This document shows positions 10,301 through 15,533 of a DNA stretch of 46,862 bases, piece after piece (position 1 is the first letter of the stretch; every line of letters begins with the position of its first letter). The stretch lies in contig DINQ01000012.1 of NCBI GenBank assembly GCA_002426795.1, positions 1 through 46,862 on the forward strand, read 5' to 3'. The notes beneath the pieces were generated by a model. The model did not search any database, had not been told where the DNA came from, and was given only the letters and a program-made list of their open reading frames with translations. The DNA is from Bacteroidales bacterium UBA5536 (GTDB lineage: Bacteria > Bacteroidota > Bacteroidia > Bacteroidales > F082). A program made the translations under genes and the position numbers.

Positions 10301-11515
10301 TCATGTTCAAACGAATGTATCGAAGTTACCATTCCATTCCCATGCGATGCTCCGAAAGAACTCGCAGGCGAATACCTCTGGACAGAAGAAGCCTGGGGAT
10401 CAATGATCGAATGGAACTCACCACAGGATCCAGTTGCAGAATGGCTGTACTACGATGATGGAACCAATGTTGATGGTATCGGCGGACCCGCTGCCTTCAC
10501 CTGGGCTATCAAGTTCGACCCAGCACAGCTTGCTGACTACGATGGCGCCTCATTGACCAAGATCCAGATCTACAACAGACTGGCTGGTGCCGATGAACTG
10601 CGTATCTACGAAGGCACAAATGCTGCAACACTGCTTCATACTCAGACACTCAGTGGCCTTGCCGTTGAAGCCTGGGCAGAAGTTGACCTCACCTCTCCGG
10701 TATTGCTCGATGTTACACAACAATTGTGGATTGCCGTTTACACCACACAGGGTGCTCTGTATCCTGCAGGTTGTGGACCAACCCAAAACCAACCCAACGG
10801 TGACCTGATCACATTGGATGGCGTACTTTGGGAACACCTGAGCGACTATGCGTTGCCATACACCTGGAACCTCCGTGGTTATGTAACCAATATGGATGGT
10901 GTTACCGCTATGTTGCCAATGGAAAAACCAATCGACAACTACAGCAACAACCGTGAAGCATTGGCTATCAGAGGCAAGGGAAGTGAACAAACAGCAGGAC
11001 CTGTTACAGAAACAGCTAACCGCATGCTGGATGTATTCAATGTTTACCGCAAAACCGGAACGGGCGCTTACAGCTTAATCGCCGCCGTACCATTTGTTGA
11101 AGGTCAGTCAGCATACTCGTATTTCGATACAGATGTTGCTGCCCAGACATTGTACACCTACCAGGTAACAGCTTACTACACCTATGCCAATGGCACATGC
11201 GAATCTGATCCGGCTATGGCCTTGTTGAATCCTGATGAAAACTTTGTAACTGTATTCGTTACAGGCGCAAACGAAATGTCACTGGGCGCAACACGCGTTT
11301 ACCCGAACCCGGCTACCAACAATGTTGTGATAGAATCTGCAAAGATGAACCGCATCACTGTGATGAGCCCGATTGGTCAGGTAGTATATGACAAAGCCAC
11401 CAACGGCGAACGTTCACTGACACTCAACACCAGCACCTACGAAGCCGGCATCTATATGATCCGCATCGAAACAGCTGAAGGAAGCGTCACCAAACGTTTG
11501 ACTGTGGTTAGATAG
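1370..11515 (+). CDS. Giant multidomain T9SS-exported surface protein
   Basis: A 3381-residue exported protein. Residues 1-27 form a signal peptide ending in 'FAQA'. Predicted modules in order: choice-of-anchor-J-like beta-sandwich (~73-226, with 'EDWLVTPKL'), ASPM/HYDIN-like domain (~226-326), two further beta-sandwich regions (~334-597), a PPC-like region (~601-722), fibronectin-III-like domains (~724-909), a carboxypeptidase-regulatory-like domain (~912-992, and again ~1761-1847), then a long series of fibronectin-III-like domains, six of which appear interrupted by inserted anchor-J or similar modules (~995-3291). A T9SS type A sorting domain ends it (~3303-3381, 'YPNPATNNV'). No catalytic motif is evident, so adhesion, glycan binding or a structural surface role is inferred. 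A promoter lies just upstream and a strong terminator just downstream, so it is probably monocistronic. It follows a truncated paralogue in the same orientation. Hand-counted base composition varies along the gene. Confidence 0.93.
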   Translation: MKSKPTFFRWLFSFLLMAFIWSGFAQAQSKVTKPGENELSLFESTSVVFEQGQLNNDQNSFRSPVCPSGNLSESFESTTFPPGGWVTYNPIGANQWVRSTTYAQDGSASAYIGYQSSGGEDWLVTPKLSVTTGDAISFWIRHAFASTYPPDNLTILVSTTDNSMTSFTNVLATLNVGTDYTAVFQQKSYNLDAYNGQNIYIAFKHTNFDGNGIYIDNVVGPTMYSPYFATDGPLNFGATYDLGTYTVDYEIANCHTGDLNLDLSTSSPEITVTGLPLTVASGDVGTVSVTFNPAAAGIYAGSFALTTNDPDNPLLNVAVSSAVTAAVVTPSIFEDFEAVAAFAAPANWGGTFSARVDGGVNNGHRFTKNLYSFTPAAQFYTNFVNVIDDGTLSFQYRVVDFTAYPGTPTTATSVDFTVYVSTDFGATFTPLFVYNPATHVESTNYAQIDIDISALSGETAMFLVDATWIAGDFYLDFDNFSVSFVIPGLEFITPSLDLGDRPIGAWMKPATFEIVNNPGVGDFVISEADIDENFGGFLAVEKPALPFTLAAGETTFDFGVKTTEAAVADGAFAGNFAMFFGGARAVVTAPYSGNAYTPVAGDVWELALDPNSLVFPVTVNQGSFRDNYDLPGATADGWDVVYELENVDEGDFLLDITVAGTDAKMALYPAGFGGMGGPDMDNAIVSGTTSAMGIELFEGQYYLVISTTGASFDLTIVDTPMPAADAVTYLTPADGAINIQNGNMLTWSWGGNTLEYQVVLGTTYPPATIVQDWTMANTAANGSYTLAGLNPNLQYFWQINTRNNNGTTPGDIWGFTTTITAPTALTVTVTDPAPTAPTVSATLNWTDPNRAFLGYNVYRDGVKINTSLLNTTTFTDLGLARNTAYSYYVTTVFDEGESAPSNTVNITTKGVGTANGFVYDFLSGDPIEGAAVRVQGAAGDYNVQTSATGAYTTLAYAGTYGVSVTASGYTAQSINGVVVTHAGTTSNDFYMMETPLPVGDVTAFELSSDAVQISWDGSGPEPIAEWLGYDDGVNVTNYGSLSNYTWGMAVKFLPEQLAGFPGCAVTKVNYFAYNGGTPNAATALMLKIWQGPNRETLLYSYDALPVVVYNNTWQEIVLPAAVEFDETMPLWIGFEAAANGGNYIAPLGNRLNPAEVNADYVNYNGAGWTTMTNYSIPGFAWNIETYVTNAFGATMALNPTPSESEMKPGDANIPMAMVANDNPAATLAKKFNGADRGIVDYTVWREKVYQPGVFEVIGNTTQMNFVDFDWGIQDWGVYRWAVTVNYEAGQVSPPTYSNPLDKDMETMVTVNVSLNSGEGPGGTSVTFTNISEPGLELVYNTTLDNSGTFMWDAFRKGTYDIEVLKAGFAPINETAVDIFDESEFTWLLEEVLAKPNNLYVTPTAFATWAGGTGAGFETYFADFEANDGGWVSGTIAGANIWEWGVPANGDLDHAFSGTKVWATGLTANYAASMNIYMMRQFDFSEAENPYFSVELLLQAENSYDGMVLEYSLDDGATWVKVIGDPNFYNNTSTSGPLAPPKWSGTANTEYQMFETTIPELAGQSNAWLRLRFQTDTSVQYEGIAVDDITVSDLPARGSRSFEIYKVFLDGQLITETTDSQYQYGANGETLVPYQVYTAGVASVFSTGQSATETFDFIYVPCEDYATPSAFTAAQVEGTLDIQLDWTNVDAAALDTISAFRIYRNGEMYDEIDFTAGAVSTYVDADLDFGMYTYCVTYIYDSGAETCQGVVCSDEVEIDGNAMVDGMVMQAAYLGGDPIEGASVLLTNVDNTALTFEFFTDATGAYEGSVVAGTYDYVVSAEGYVSEMMDGVVIALNATVTENFELMEFPYPPVNVQATELTDNTVLVTWNNPMYAPFEPVMTDFNNGIPADWTVVNGGSTADTWQGVPNYSGNTLDGTPFAFVNSDAAGIGSTMDEMMYSSVVNALNAESLYLSFDQYFNYLGTTGEMASVDVYDGTDWVNVLTQTTDVGTFAAPNHQMIDVTAYKNEMFQVRFHYVAPGWDWYWAVDNVMITDMATRNGVPFISQAQTPERMLTGYEVYRTTCETGDLQFLGFTLDTLFNDNTWGSAASGVYKWGVVAVYEENSSETVFSNCLDKDMITQVSVTVSTNSLDSPEGTDVMFMNTSEPDLGLVYETTLDASGYFMWEEFRKGTYDIYVNLNGFDPVELMGYVIDGPEDFVWVLAEQLLPVSDLYVTPTGFATWRAGGVIPFEMYMENFDAGLPADWTVVDGGSNTATWAPTAAYNGNSVDGTPFMFANSDAAGSGSTMDEMLISPVIDASTADVLYLKFDYVYQNLATTEYFAADVFDGSDWVNVFSTSTDTGPFPWGPTASEMIDITEYANDMLQVRFHYFSPGWNWYVAVDNVAITDQEDTRALVNYKVWLDGIFVTDTPDTFWQYDVTNLVEGQEYFSEVAAVYTNGISAKMNYTWTYHSCEGYPGPENLMGEVNGMDVTLTWGATAPPPPGGGIESDFESGSMPDGWTTVQTNTVSSGPTPAYWTVNDYVSADFSPFGTYHAGLWWDYGHQDEWLMTPEFACPAGAELNFWSVVYLGSTYLDHYYVKVSTDGGSNWTVLWDASTLSGGWNYYDSPFTVDLSAYAGDNIKLAFQAIDGDGQGLWYIFFVDNVSVSSPTRSIAFDASSLIRSSNSVSTHAGLAARDGNILAKEIINVTEDAQASGAVVNKAGAGKSLAANRALLYDNGPLVNSEGTGTGGADESILQNSTLGMTTLGAGIQFASGNHMADDFVVDATWNVDEFTFYGYQTNSGNTSTMTGGYLQIYDGNPSAGGTVIWGDMTTNRMTSTQFSNIYRISETTGGTARPVMEIVCETPGLTLEPGTYWVEYTFDGSGASGPWAPPITITGQTTTGNAQQFLGDGTGWVPFEDGGSFTPQGMPFLINGSVDNGGGGGGTFDPGPVAGVNVYRDGVLIAEMVQDTFYVDQDVDYGTYEYCVTYVYESGAESCSNECIEVTIPFPCDAPKELAGEYLWTEEAWGSMIEWNSPQDPVAEWLYYDDGTNVDGIGGPAAFTWAIKFDPAQLADYDGASLTKIQIYNRLAGADELRIYEGTNAATLLHTQTLSGLAVEAWAEVDLTSPVLLDVTQQLWIAVYTTQGALYPAGCGPTQNQPNGDLITLDGVLWEHLSDYALPYTWNLRGYVTNMDGVTAMLPMEKPIDNYSNNREALAIRGKGSEQTAGPVTETANRMLDVFNVYRKTGTGAYSLIAAVPFVEGQSAYSYFDTDVAAQTLYTYQVTAYYTYANGTCESDPAMALLNPDENFVTVFVTGANEMSLGATRVYPNPATNNVVIESAKMNRITVMSPIGQVVYDKATNGERSLTLNTSTYEAGIYMIRIETAEGSVTKRLTVVR
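10913..11326 (+). repeat. Direct repeat copy 2, shared with 7-420
   Basis: Partner of the 414-bp repeat at the left edge, about a dozen mismatches. It covers the second half of the last fibronectin-III-like domain and the first strand of the sorting domain. After 11326 the two genes remain homologous in protein but not in DNA. Confidence 0.9.
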
Positions 11516-11527
11516 TAATCGCATACA

Positions 11528-11544
11528 GAAGCTATTAGAGCTTC
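11528..11544 (+). other. Small hairpin just after the stop codon, matching 618-634
   Basis: GAAGCT, loop ATTAG, AGCTTC: perfect 6-bp stem 12 bases after the stop. Compared with 618-634, the inner two base pairs have changed on both sides (TC/GA versus CT/AG), so pairing is kept. Confidence 0.6.
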
Positions 11545-11549
11545 AAAAT

Positions 11550-11583
11550 AAGAAAGGAGCGTCGGCAACGGCGCTCCTTTCTT
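11550..11583 (+). terminator. Rho-independent terminator of the giant gene
   Basis: AAGAAAGGAGCG (11550-11561) pairs perfectly over 12 bp with CGCTCCTTTCTT (11572-11583), followed by 'GTTTTATT'. Confidence 0.9.
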
Positions 11584-11670
11584 GTTTTATTGAGGTTTTA
11601 ATTGGATATTTTTAGTTTCCAGGCAATAGATCATTCGTTTTAAACCCTCATTTACCTCCGTTTTTTTCTC

Positions 11671-11678
11671 TATTTTTG
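11671..11678 (+). promoter_or_regulatory. -7 promoter element for the ABC-F gene
   Basis: TATTTTTG matches TAnnTTTG exactly, 20 bases before the ATG at 11699. A clear TTTG -33 box at the right distance is not visible. Confidence 0.5.
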
Positions 11679-11698
11679 CGCTCCATTCAACTTTTACT

Positions 11699-13651
11699 AT
11701 GGTCTCCGTACAAAATCTGTCGATGCATTTTACTGGTGACGACTTGTTTACCAACATTAACTTCCTGATCCGTGAAAAGGACAGGATTGGGTTGGTGGGG
11801 AAGAATGGTGCCGGCAAAACCACGCTCATCAGACTGATTTGCGGACTCGAGCAACCCCATAAAGGAGATATAATCGTTCCTGAGGAAGTGTCGATTGGCT
11901 ACCTGCCACAGGAGAAGGAACTGGTAAGCAAACGAACTGTATTGGAAGAAGCACTCACTGCTTTTGAAGAGGTGCGCAACATCGAGCAGCTCGTGAAACG
12001 AACCGAGCAGGAACTTGCCAGTCGAACCGACTTTGAAAGTGCTACCTATCACAAGCTGATTGAGCGGCTCAGCCTGCTGAACGAGCGCTTGTCGATACTT
12101 GGCGTCAACTCCATCGAAGGCGAGGCGGAAAAGATTTTGATTGGTCTGGGTTTCGAACATGACGACATGACACGCGCCATGAACGAGTTCAGCAACGGTT
12201 GGCAGATGCGGGTGGAATTGGCCAAACTCTTGCTGCGCAAGCCCAGCCTGCTGCTACTCGATGAGCCCACCAACCACCTCGACATCGAATCCATCCAATG
12301 GCTTGAGGTGTTTTTACAAAGTTATTATGGCGCCATTATGATGGTGTCGCACGACCGTACTTTCCTCGACCGCGTGACCAAACGCACCCTCGAAATCAGC
12401 AATGCAAGGGTGTACGACTACAAGGGATCTTACAGCCACTATGTCGAGGCACGCCAATCACGGGTTGAAACACAAACAGCAGCTTTCAACAACCAGCAGA
12501 AACAGATCAAAGAAATTGAAGACTTTATCGAGCGTTTTCGCTACAAGGCCACCAAGGCCAAGCAGGTGCAGTCGCGGGTGAAACTGCTCGAGAAAATGGA
12601 TGAGATCGTGGTGGACGATATGGACAAAAGCTCAATCCATTTTAGGTTTCCGCCGGCACCACATTCCGGAAAAATCACTGTCGAAACAAAAGCGCTTTGC
12701 AAGTCGTATGGCAGCCTGAAGGTACTGCAAAACCTCGATTTGCTGATAACGCGCGGCGAACGGATTGCTTTCGTGGGCCGGAACGGAGAGGGTAAGTCCA
12801 CCTTGTCGAAAATCATTGCCGGCTCCCTCGAATTCGATGGTACGCTGAAGCTGGGTCATCAGGTTGAGATTGGGTATTATGCCCAAAACCAACACGATAT
12901 GCTGGATGGTGAGAAAACCGTTTTCGAAACACTGGACGAGGTGGCTGTGGGAGATGTACGCACCCGAATCAAGTCGTTGCTGGGCTCTTTCCTGTTTGGT
13001 GGCGACGCCATCGACAAAAAGGTGAAAGTGCTCTCAGGGGGCGAAAAAGCGCGTCTGTCGCTGGCTAAAATGTTGTTATTCCCTTCCAACCTTCTGATTC
13101 TGGATGAGCCAACCAACCACCTCGACATGCAGTCGAAAGACATCCTGAAAAATGCTTTGCTGCGCTTCGATGGTACCCTGATCATTGTGTCGCACGACCG
13201 TGATTTTCTGCAGGGGCTCACCAATAAGGTGTATGAGTTTAAGAAACCGCATATCAAAATATATGATGGCGATATCTTCGATTTTTTGGAGGCCCGCAAC
13301 ATCGAGCAGCTGAAAGACCTTGAACTGAAAGCGAAGCAAAGCCAGCAGAAGACATCTGTTTCGCAAAACAAACAAAATTGGGAGCAGCGCAAAGTCATCG
13401 ACCGCGAGATCAGAAGGGTCGACCGCGAAATTGAAGAAACTGAAAAAAATATCCATGCCAGAGAAGGCCAATTGGAGACTTTTGACAAAATATTATCAAA
13501 CCCGCATGAATATCCTGATCAAAACATTGATGAGGCCTGGTATGCCAATTATGCGCGTCTCAAGGACGATCTGCACCACCTGATGGAGCAGTGGGAAGAA
13601 AAACACCTGGAAAAAGAAAACCTGGAAAGCGAACTGAAACAATATCAGTGA
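11699..13651 (+). CDS. ABC-F family ATPase (ribosome-associated, Uup/YfmR-like)
   Basis: A 650-residue soluble protein with two ATP-binding cassettes and no membrane segments. The first cassette has Walker A 'GKNGAGKTT' (~residues 33-41), a signature region 'FSNGWQ' (~164) and 'LLLLDEPTNHLD' (~181-192). The second has 'GRNGEGKST' (~360), 'LSGGEKARLSL' and 'LLILDEPTNHLD'. Between them is the charged linker typical of ABC-F proteins, and the C-terminus (~540-650) is a Lys/Glu-rich probable coiled coil. Family knowledge: ABC-F proteins bind the ribosomal E site and relieve stalled translation or, in some subfamilies, antibiotic inhibition. The first signature has Asn where LSGG-type motifs have Gly. 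Nothing marks it as a resistance factor, and the subfamily cannot be fixed by eye. It runs convergently into the polyprenyl synthase gene, overlapping it by 7 bp. Confidence 0.93.
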   Translation: MVSVQNLSMHFTGDDLFTNINFLIREKDRIGLVGKNGAGKTTLIRLICGLEQPHKGDIIVPEEVSIGYLPQEKELVSKRTVLEEALTAFEEVRNIEQLVKRTEQELASRTDFESATYHKLIERLSLLNERLSILGVNSIEGEAEKILIGLGFEHDDMTRAMNEFSNGWQMRVELAKLLLRKPSLLLLDEPTNHLDIESIQWLEVFLQSYYGAIMMVSHDRTFLDRVTKRTLEISNARVYDYKGSYSHYVEARQSRVETQTAAFNNQQKQIKEIEDFIERFRYKATKAKQVQSRVKLLEKMDEIVVDDMDKSSIHFRFPPAPHSGKITVETKALCKSYGSLKVLQNLDLLITRGERIAFVGRNGEGKSTLSKIIAGSLEFDGTLKLGHQVEIGYYAQNQHDMLDGEKTVFETLDEVAVGDVRTRIKSLLGSFLFGGDAIDKKVKVLSGGEKARLSLAKMLLFPSNLLILDEPTNHLDMQSKDILKNALLRFDGTLIIVSHDRDFLQGLTNKVYEFKKPHIKIYDGDIFDFLEARNIEQLKDLELKAKQSQQKTSVSQNKQNWEQRKVIDREIRRVDREIEETEKNIHAREGQLETFDKILSNPHEYPDQNIDEAWYANYARLKDDLHHLMEQWEEKHLEKENLESELKQYQ

Positions 13652-14619
13652 TTGCGTTCGTAGAGGTAAGTAGCAAAGTCGGTCAGGGCCGTTTTCTTGG
13701 CTTCGTCTGCATCGATGGCTGACAACAGGCTGAGGGCTTCGACGTAATATTCTTCCATCAGCAGGCTGGTGATTTCCTGAACCTGGTATTTGGCAAAAAT
13801 GGCTTTCACCTGCCCGATTTTCTTTGTGCTGTCTTTCTCTGTTTTGCTGTACAGATCCAGTAAGGTTTGCCGGTCAGCGGCATCGGCCAGCTCCAGGGCT
13901 TTCAGGTAAAGATAGGTCTTCTTGTTGGTGGCAATGTCGCCTCCGCTCACCTTGCCAAATTCTTCCTGTTTGCCATAGATATCCAGAATATCATCTTTCA
14001 GTTGGAAGGCCAGCCCAAGGGCGATACCAAAACGGTAAATCTGTTCGATGGCTACAGGTTTGGCTTTTGCAACCACAGCCCCGATTTCGAGACTTGCGCC
14101 GAGTAGAACAGCGGTTTTCAACTTGATCATTTCGAGGTAATCGTTGATGCTGACATCCTGCTGCGACTCAAAATTCATATCGAGCTGCTGCCCTTCGCAT
14201 ACCTCTATAGCGGCTTTGCTGAACACTTTCAGGATACCCTGCACCAGATCAGCATCGGTTTGAAGCGCATACTGATAGGCCATGGCAAACATGGTGTCGC
14301 CGGATAAAATGGCAATGTCGGAATTCCATTTTTGATAAACCGTTTCCTTTCCTCTGCGCAGTGGCGCCTTGTCCATGATGTCGTCGTGAACCAGGGTGAA
14401 ATTATGAAAAACCTCAACCGCAAGGGCAGGATAGAGGGCTTTTTCCACATCGCCGTCAAAAAGGTCGCAGGCCAGGAGCGTCAGCAACGGTCGCAGCCTT
14501 TTGCCGCTTTGGTTCATCGTATAACTGATGGGTTCGTACAATTCGACCGGCTTTCCCAGAAACTGTTGTTGCGCGATCAGCTTGGTGATTCTCTCCTGAA
14601 AATCCTGAATTTTAGTCAT
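13645..14619 (-). CDS. Polyprenyl (isoprenyl) diphosphate synthase
   Basis: A 324-residue trans-isoprenyl diphosphate synthase, which condenses isopentenyl diphosphate with an allylic diphosphate. The first Asp-rich motif is 'HDDIMD' with DDxxD at residues 79-83 followed by 'LRRG'. The second is 'FQLKDDILD' near residue 211. The substrate-binding 'GKRLRP' is at 39-44. Phe74, five residues before the first DDxxD, is at a position that in characterised relatives tends to restrict chain length; a C15-C20 product is therefore plausible, but this is inference. It starts 6 bp after the end of rfbA on the same strand, so it is probably in the same operon. The DNA overlaps the 3' end of the convergent ABC-F gene by 7 bp. 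Confidence 0.92.
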   Translation of the reverse strand: MTKIQDFQERITKLIAQQQFLGKPVELYEPISYTMNQSGKRLRPLLTLLACDLFDGDVEKALYPALAVEVFHNFTLVHDDIMDKAPLRRGKETVYQKWNSDIAILSGDTMFAMAYQYALQTDADLVQGILKVFSKAAIEVCEGQQLDMNFESQQDVSINDYLEMIKLKTAVLLGASLEIGAVVAKAKPVAIEQIYRFGIALGLAFQLKDDILDIYGKQEEFGKVSGGDIATNKKTYLYLKALELADAADRQTLLDLYSKTEKDSTKKIGQVKAIFAKYQVQEITSLLMEEYYVEALSLLSAIDADEAKKTALTDFATYLYERNH

Positions 14620-14625
14620 CTGATA

Positions 14626-15486
14626 TTATTTGATCAGGTTCATCAAATATTGCCCGTAACCACTTTTCAGCAAGGGCTGGGCAAGTTTTTCGAGTTGTTC
14701 CTTGTTGATAAATTTCTTGTGATAGGCGATCTCTTCGATACAGCCAATTTTCAAGCCCTGACGGTGCTCAATCACTTCAACAAACTGCGAAGCCTGCAGC
14801 AGCGAAGTAAAAGTGCCTGTGTCGAGCCAGGCTGTTCCGCGGCTCAGCATGCCCACTTTGAGTTTGCGGTTTTCGAGGTAGTATTTGTTAACGTCGGTAA
14901 TCTCGTATTCGCCCCGTGCACTGGGTTTGATGTTGCGCGCCACTTCTATAACGCTGTTATCGTAAAAATACAAACCCGGAACAGCATAATTCGATTTTGG
15001 TTTGGCAGGTTTTTCTTCGATCGAAATGGCATTCATCTGCTCGTCGAATTCAACTACACCATAGCGTTCAGGATCTGAAACGTGGTAAGCAAACACCACA
15101 CCGCCTTCGGGATCATTGTTCTCCATGAGCAATTTTTGTAAACCATTGCTGTAGAATATGTTGTCTCCGAGAATCAGGGCAACCTTGTCCTTGCCAATAA
15201 AATCGGCGCCAATCACAAAGGCCTGTGCCAGACCGTTTGGAACCACCTGCTCTGCATACGAAAACGAACAGCCGAGGCCTTTTCCGTCGCCCAGCAGCTT
15301 TTCGAAGTTGGGCAGATCCTGGGGTGTCGAGATGATCAGAATTTCACGGATTCCGGCCATCATCAGTACCGAAAGCGGGTAGTAGATCATCGGTTTATCA
15401 TAAATCGGCATCAGCTGTTTGCTCACTGCCAGTGTTAAGGGGTGTAACCGGGTGCCGGCTCCACCGGCCAGGATAATGCCTTTCAT
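14626..15486 (-). CDS. rfbA: Glucose-1-phosphate thymidylyltransferase
   Basis: A 286-residue nucleotidyltransferase making dTDP-glucose from dTTP and glucose-1-phosphate, the first step of dTDP-L-rhamnose synthesis for surface polysaccharide. The N-terminus 'MKGIILAGGAGTRLHPLT' carries the nucleotide-binding GGxGTRL motif. 'KPMIYYPLSVLM', 'LILGDNIFY' and 'TAWLDTGT' are all characteristic of the RfbA/RmlA family, and the length is normal. The rest of the pathway (rfbB, rfbC, rfbD) is not in the window. A candidate promoter lies at 15516-15523 in the short gap to the RND gene, and the polyprenyl synthase follows 6 bp downstream. The ATG at 15486 gives a complete N-terminus. Confidence 0.95.
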   Translation of the reverse strand: MKGIILAGGAGTRLHPLTLAVSKQLMPIYDKPMIYYPLSVLMMAGIREILIISTPQDLPNFEKLLGDGKGLGCSFSYAEQVVPNGLAQAFVIGADFIGKDKVALILGDNIFYSNGLQKLLMENNDPEGGVVFAYHVSDPERYGVVEFDEQMNAISIEEKPAKPKSNYAVPGLYFYDNSVIEVARNIKPSARGEYEITDVNKYYLENRKLKVGMLSRGTAWLDTGTFTSLLQASQFVEVIEHRQGLKIGCIEEIAYHKKFINKEQLEKLAQPLLKSGYGQYLMNLIK

Positions 15487-15515
15487 AGTTGGGTGTTTTT
15501 GAGGGTTAATGCTAC

Positions 15516-15523
15516 CAAATCTA
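15516..15523 (-). promoter_or_regulatory. -7 promoter element for rfbA
   Basis: On the minus strand this reads TAGATTTG, an exact TAnnTTTG match, about 30 bases before the rfbA ATG. No clear -33 box is seen; it overlaps the region just after the RND stop codon. Confidence 0.45.
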
Positions 15524-15533
15524 TTTTTTTCAG

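Noticed and set aside
12877..13488. 203-codon antisense frame within the ABC-F gene
   Set aside because: It mirrors the coding frame of a clear gene and has a Ser-rich composition typical of antisense shadows.
14332..15078. 248-codon plus-strand frame across the prenyl synthase and rfbA
   Set aside because: It is antisense to two well-supported genes and has no family features.
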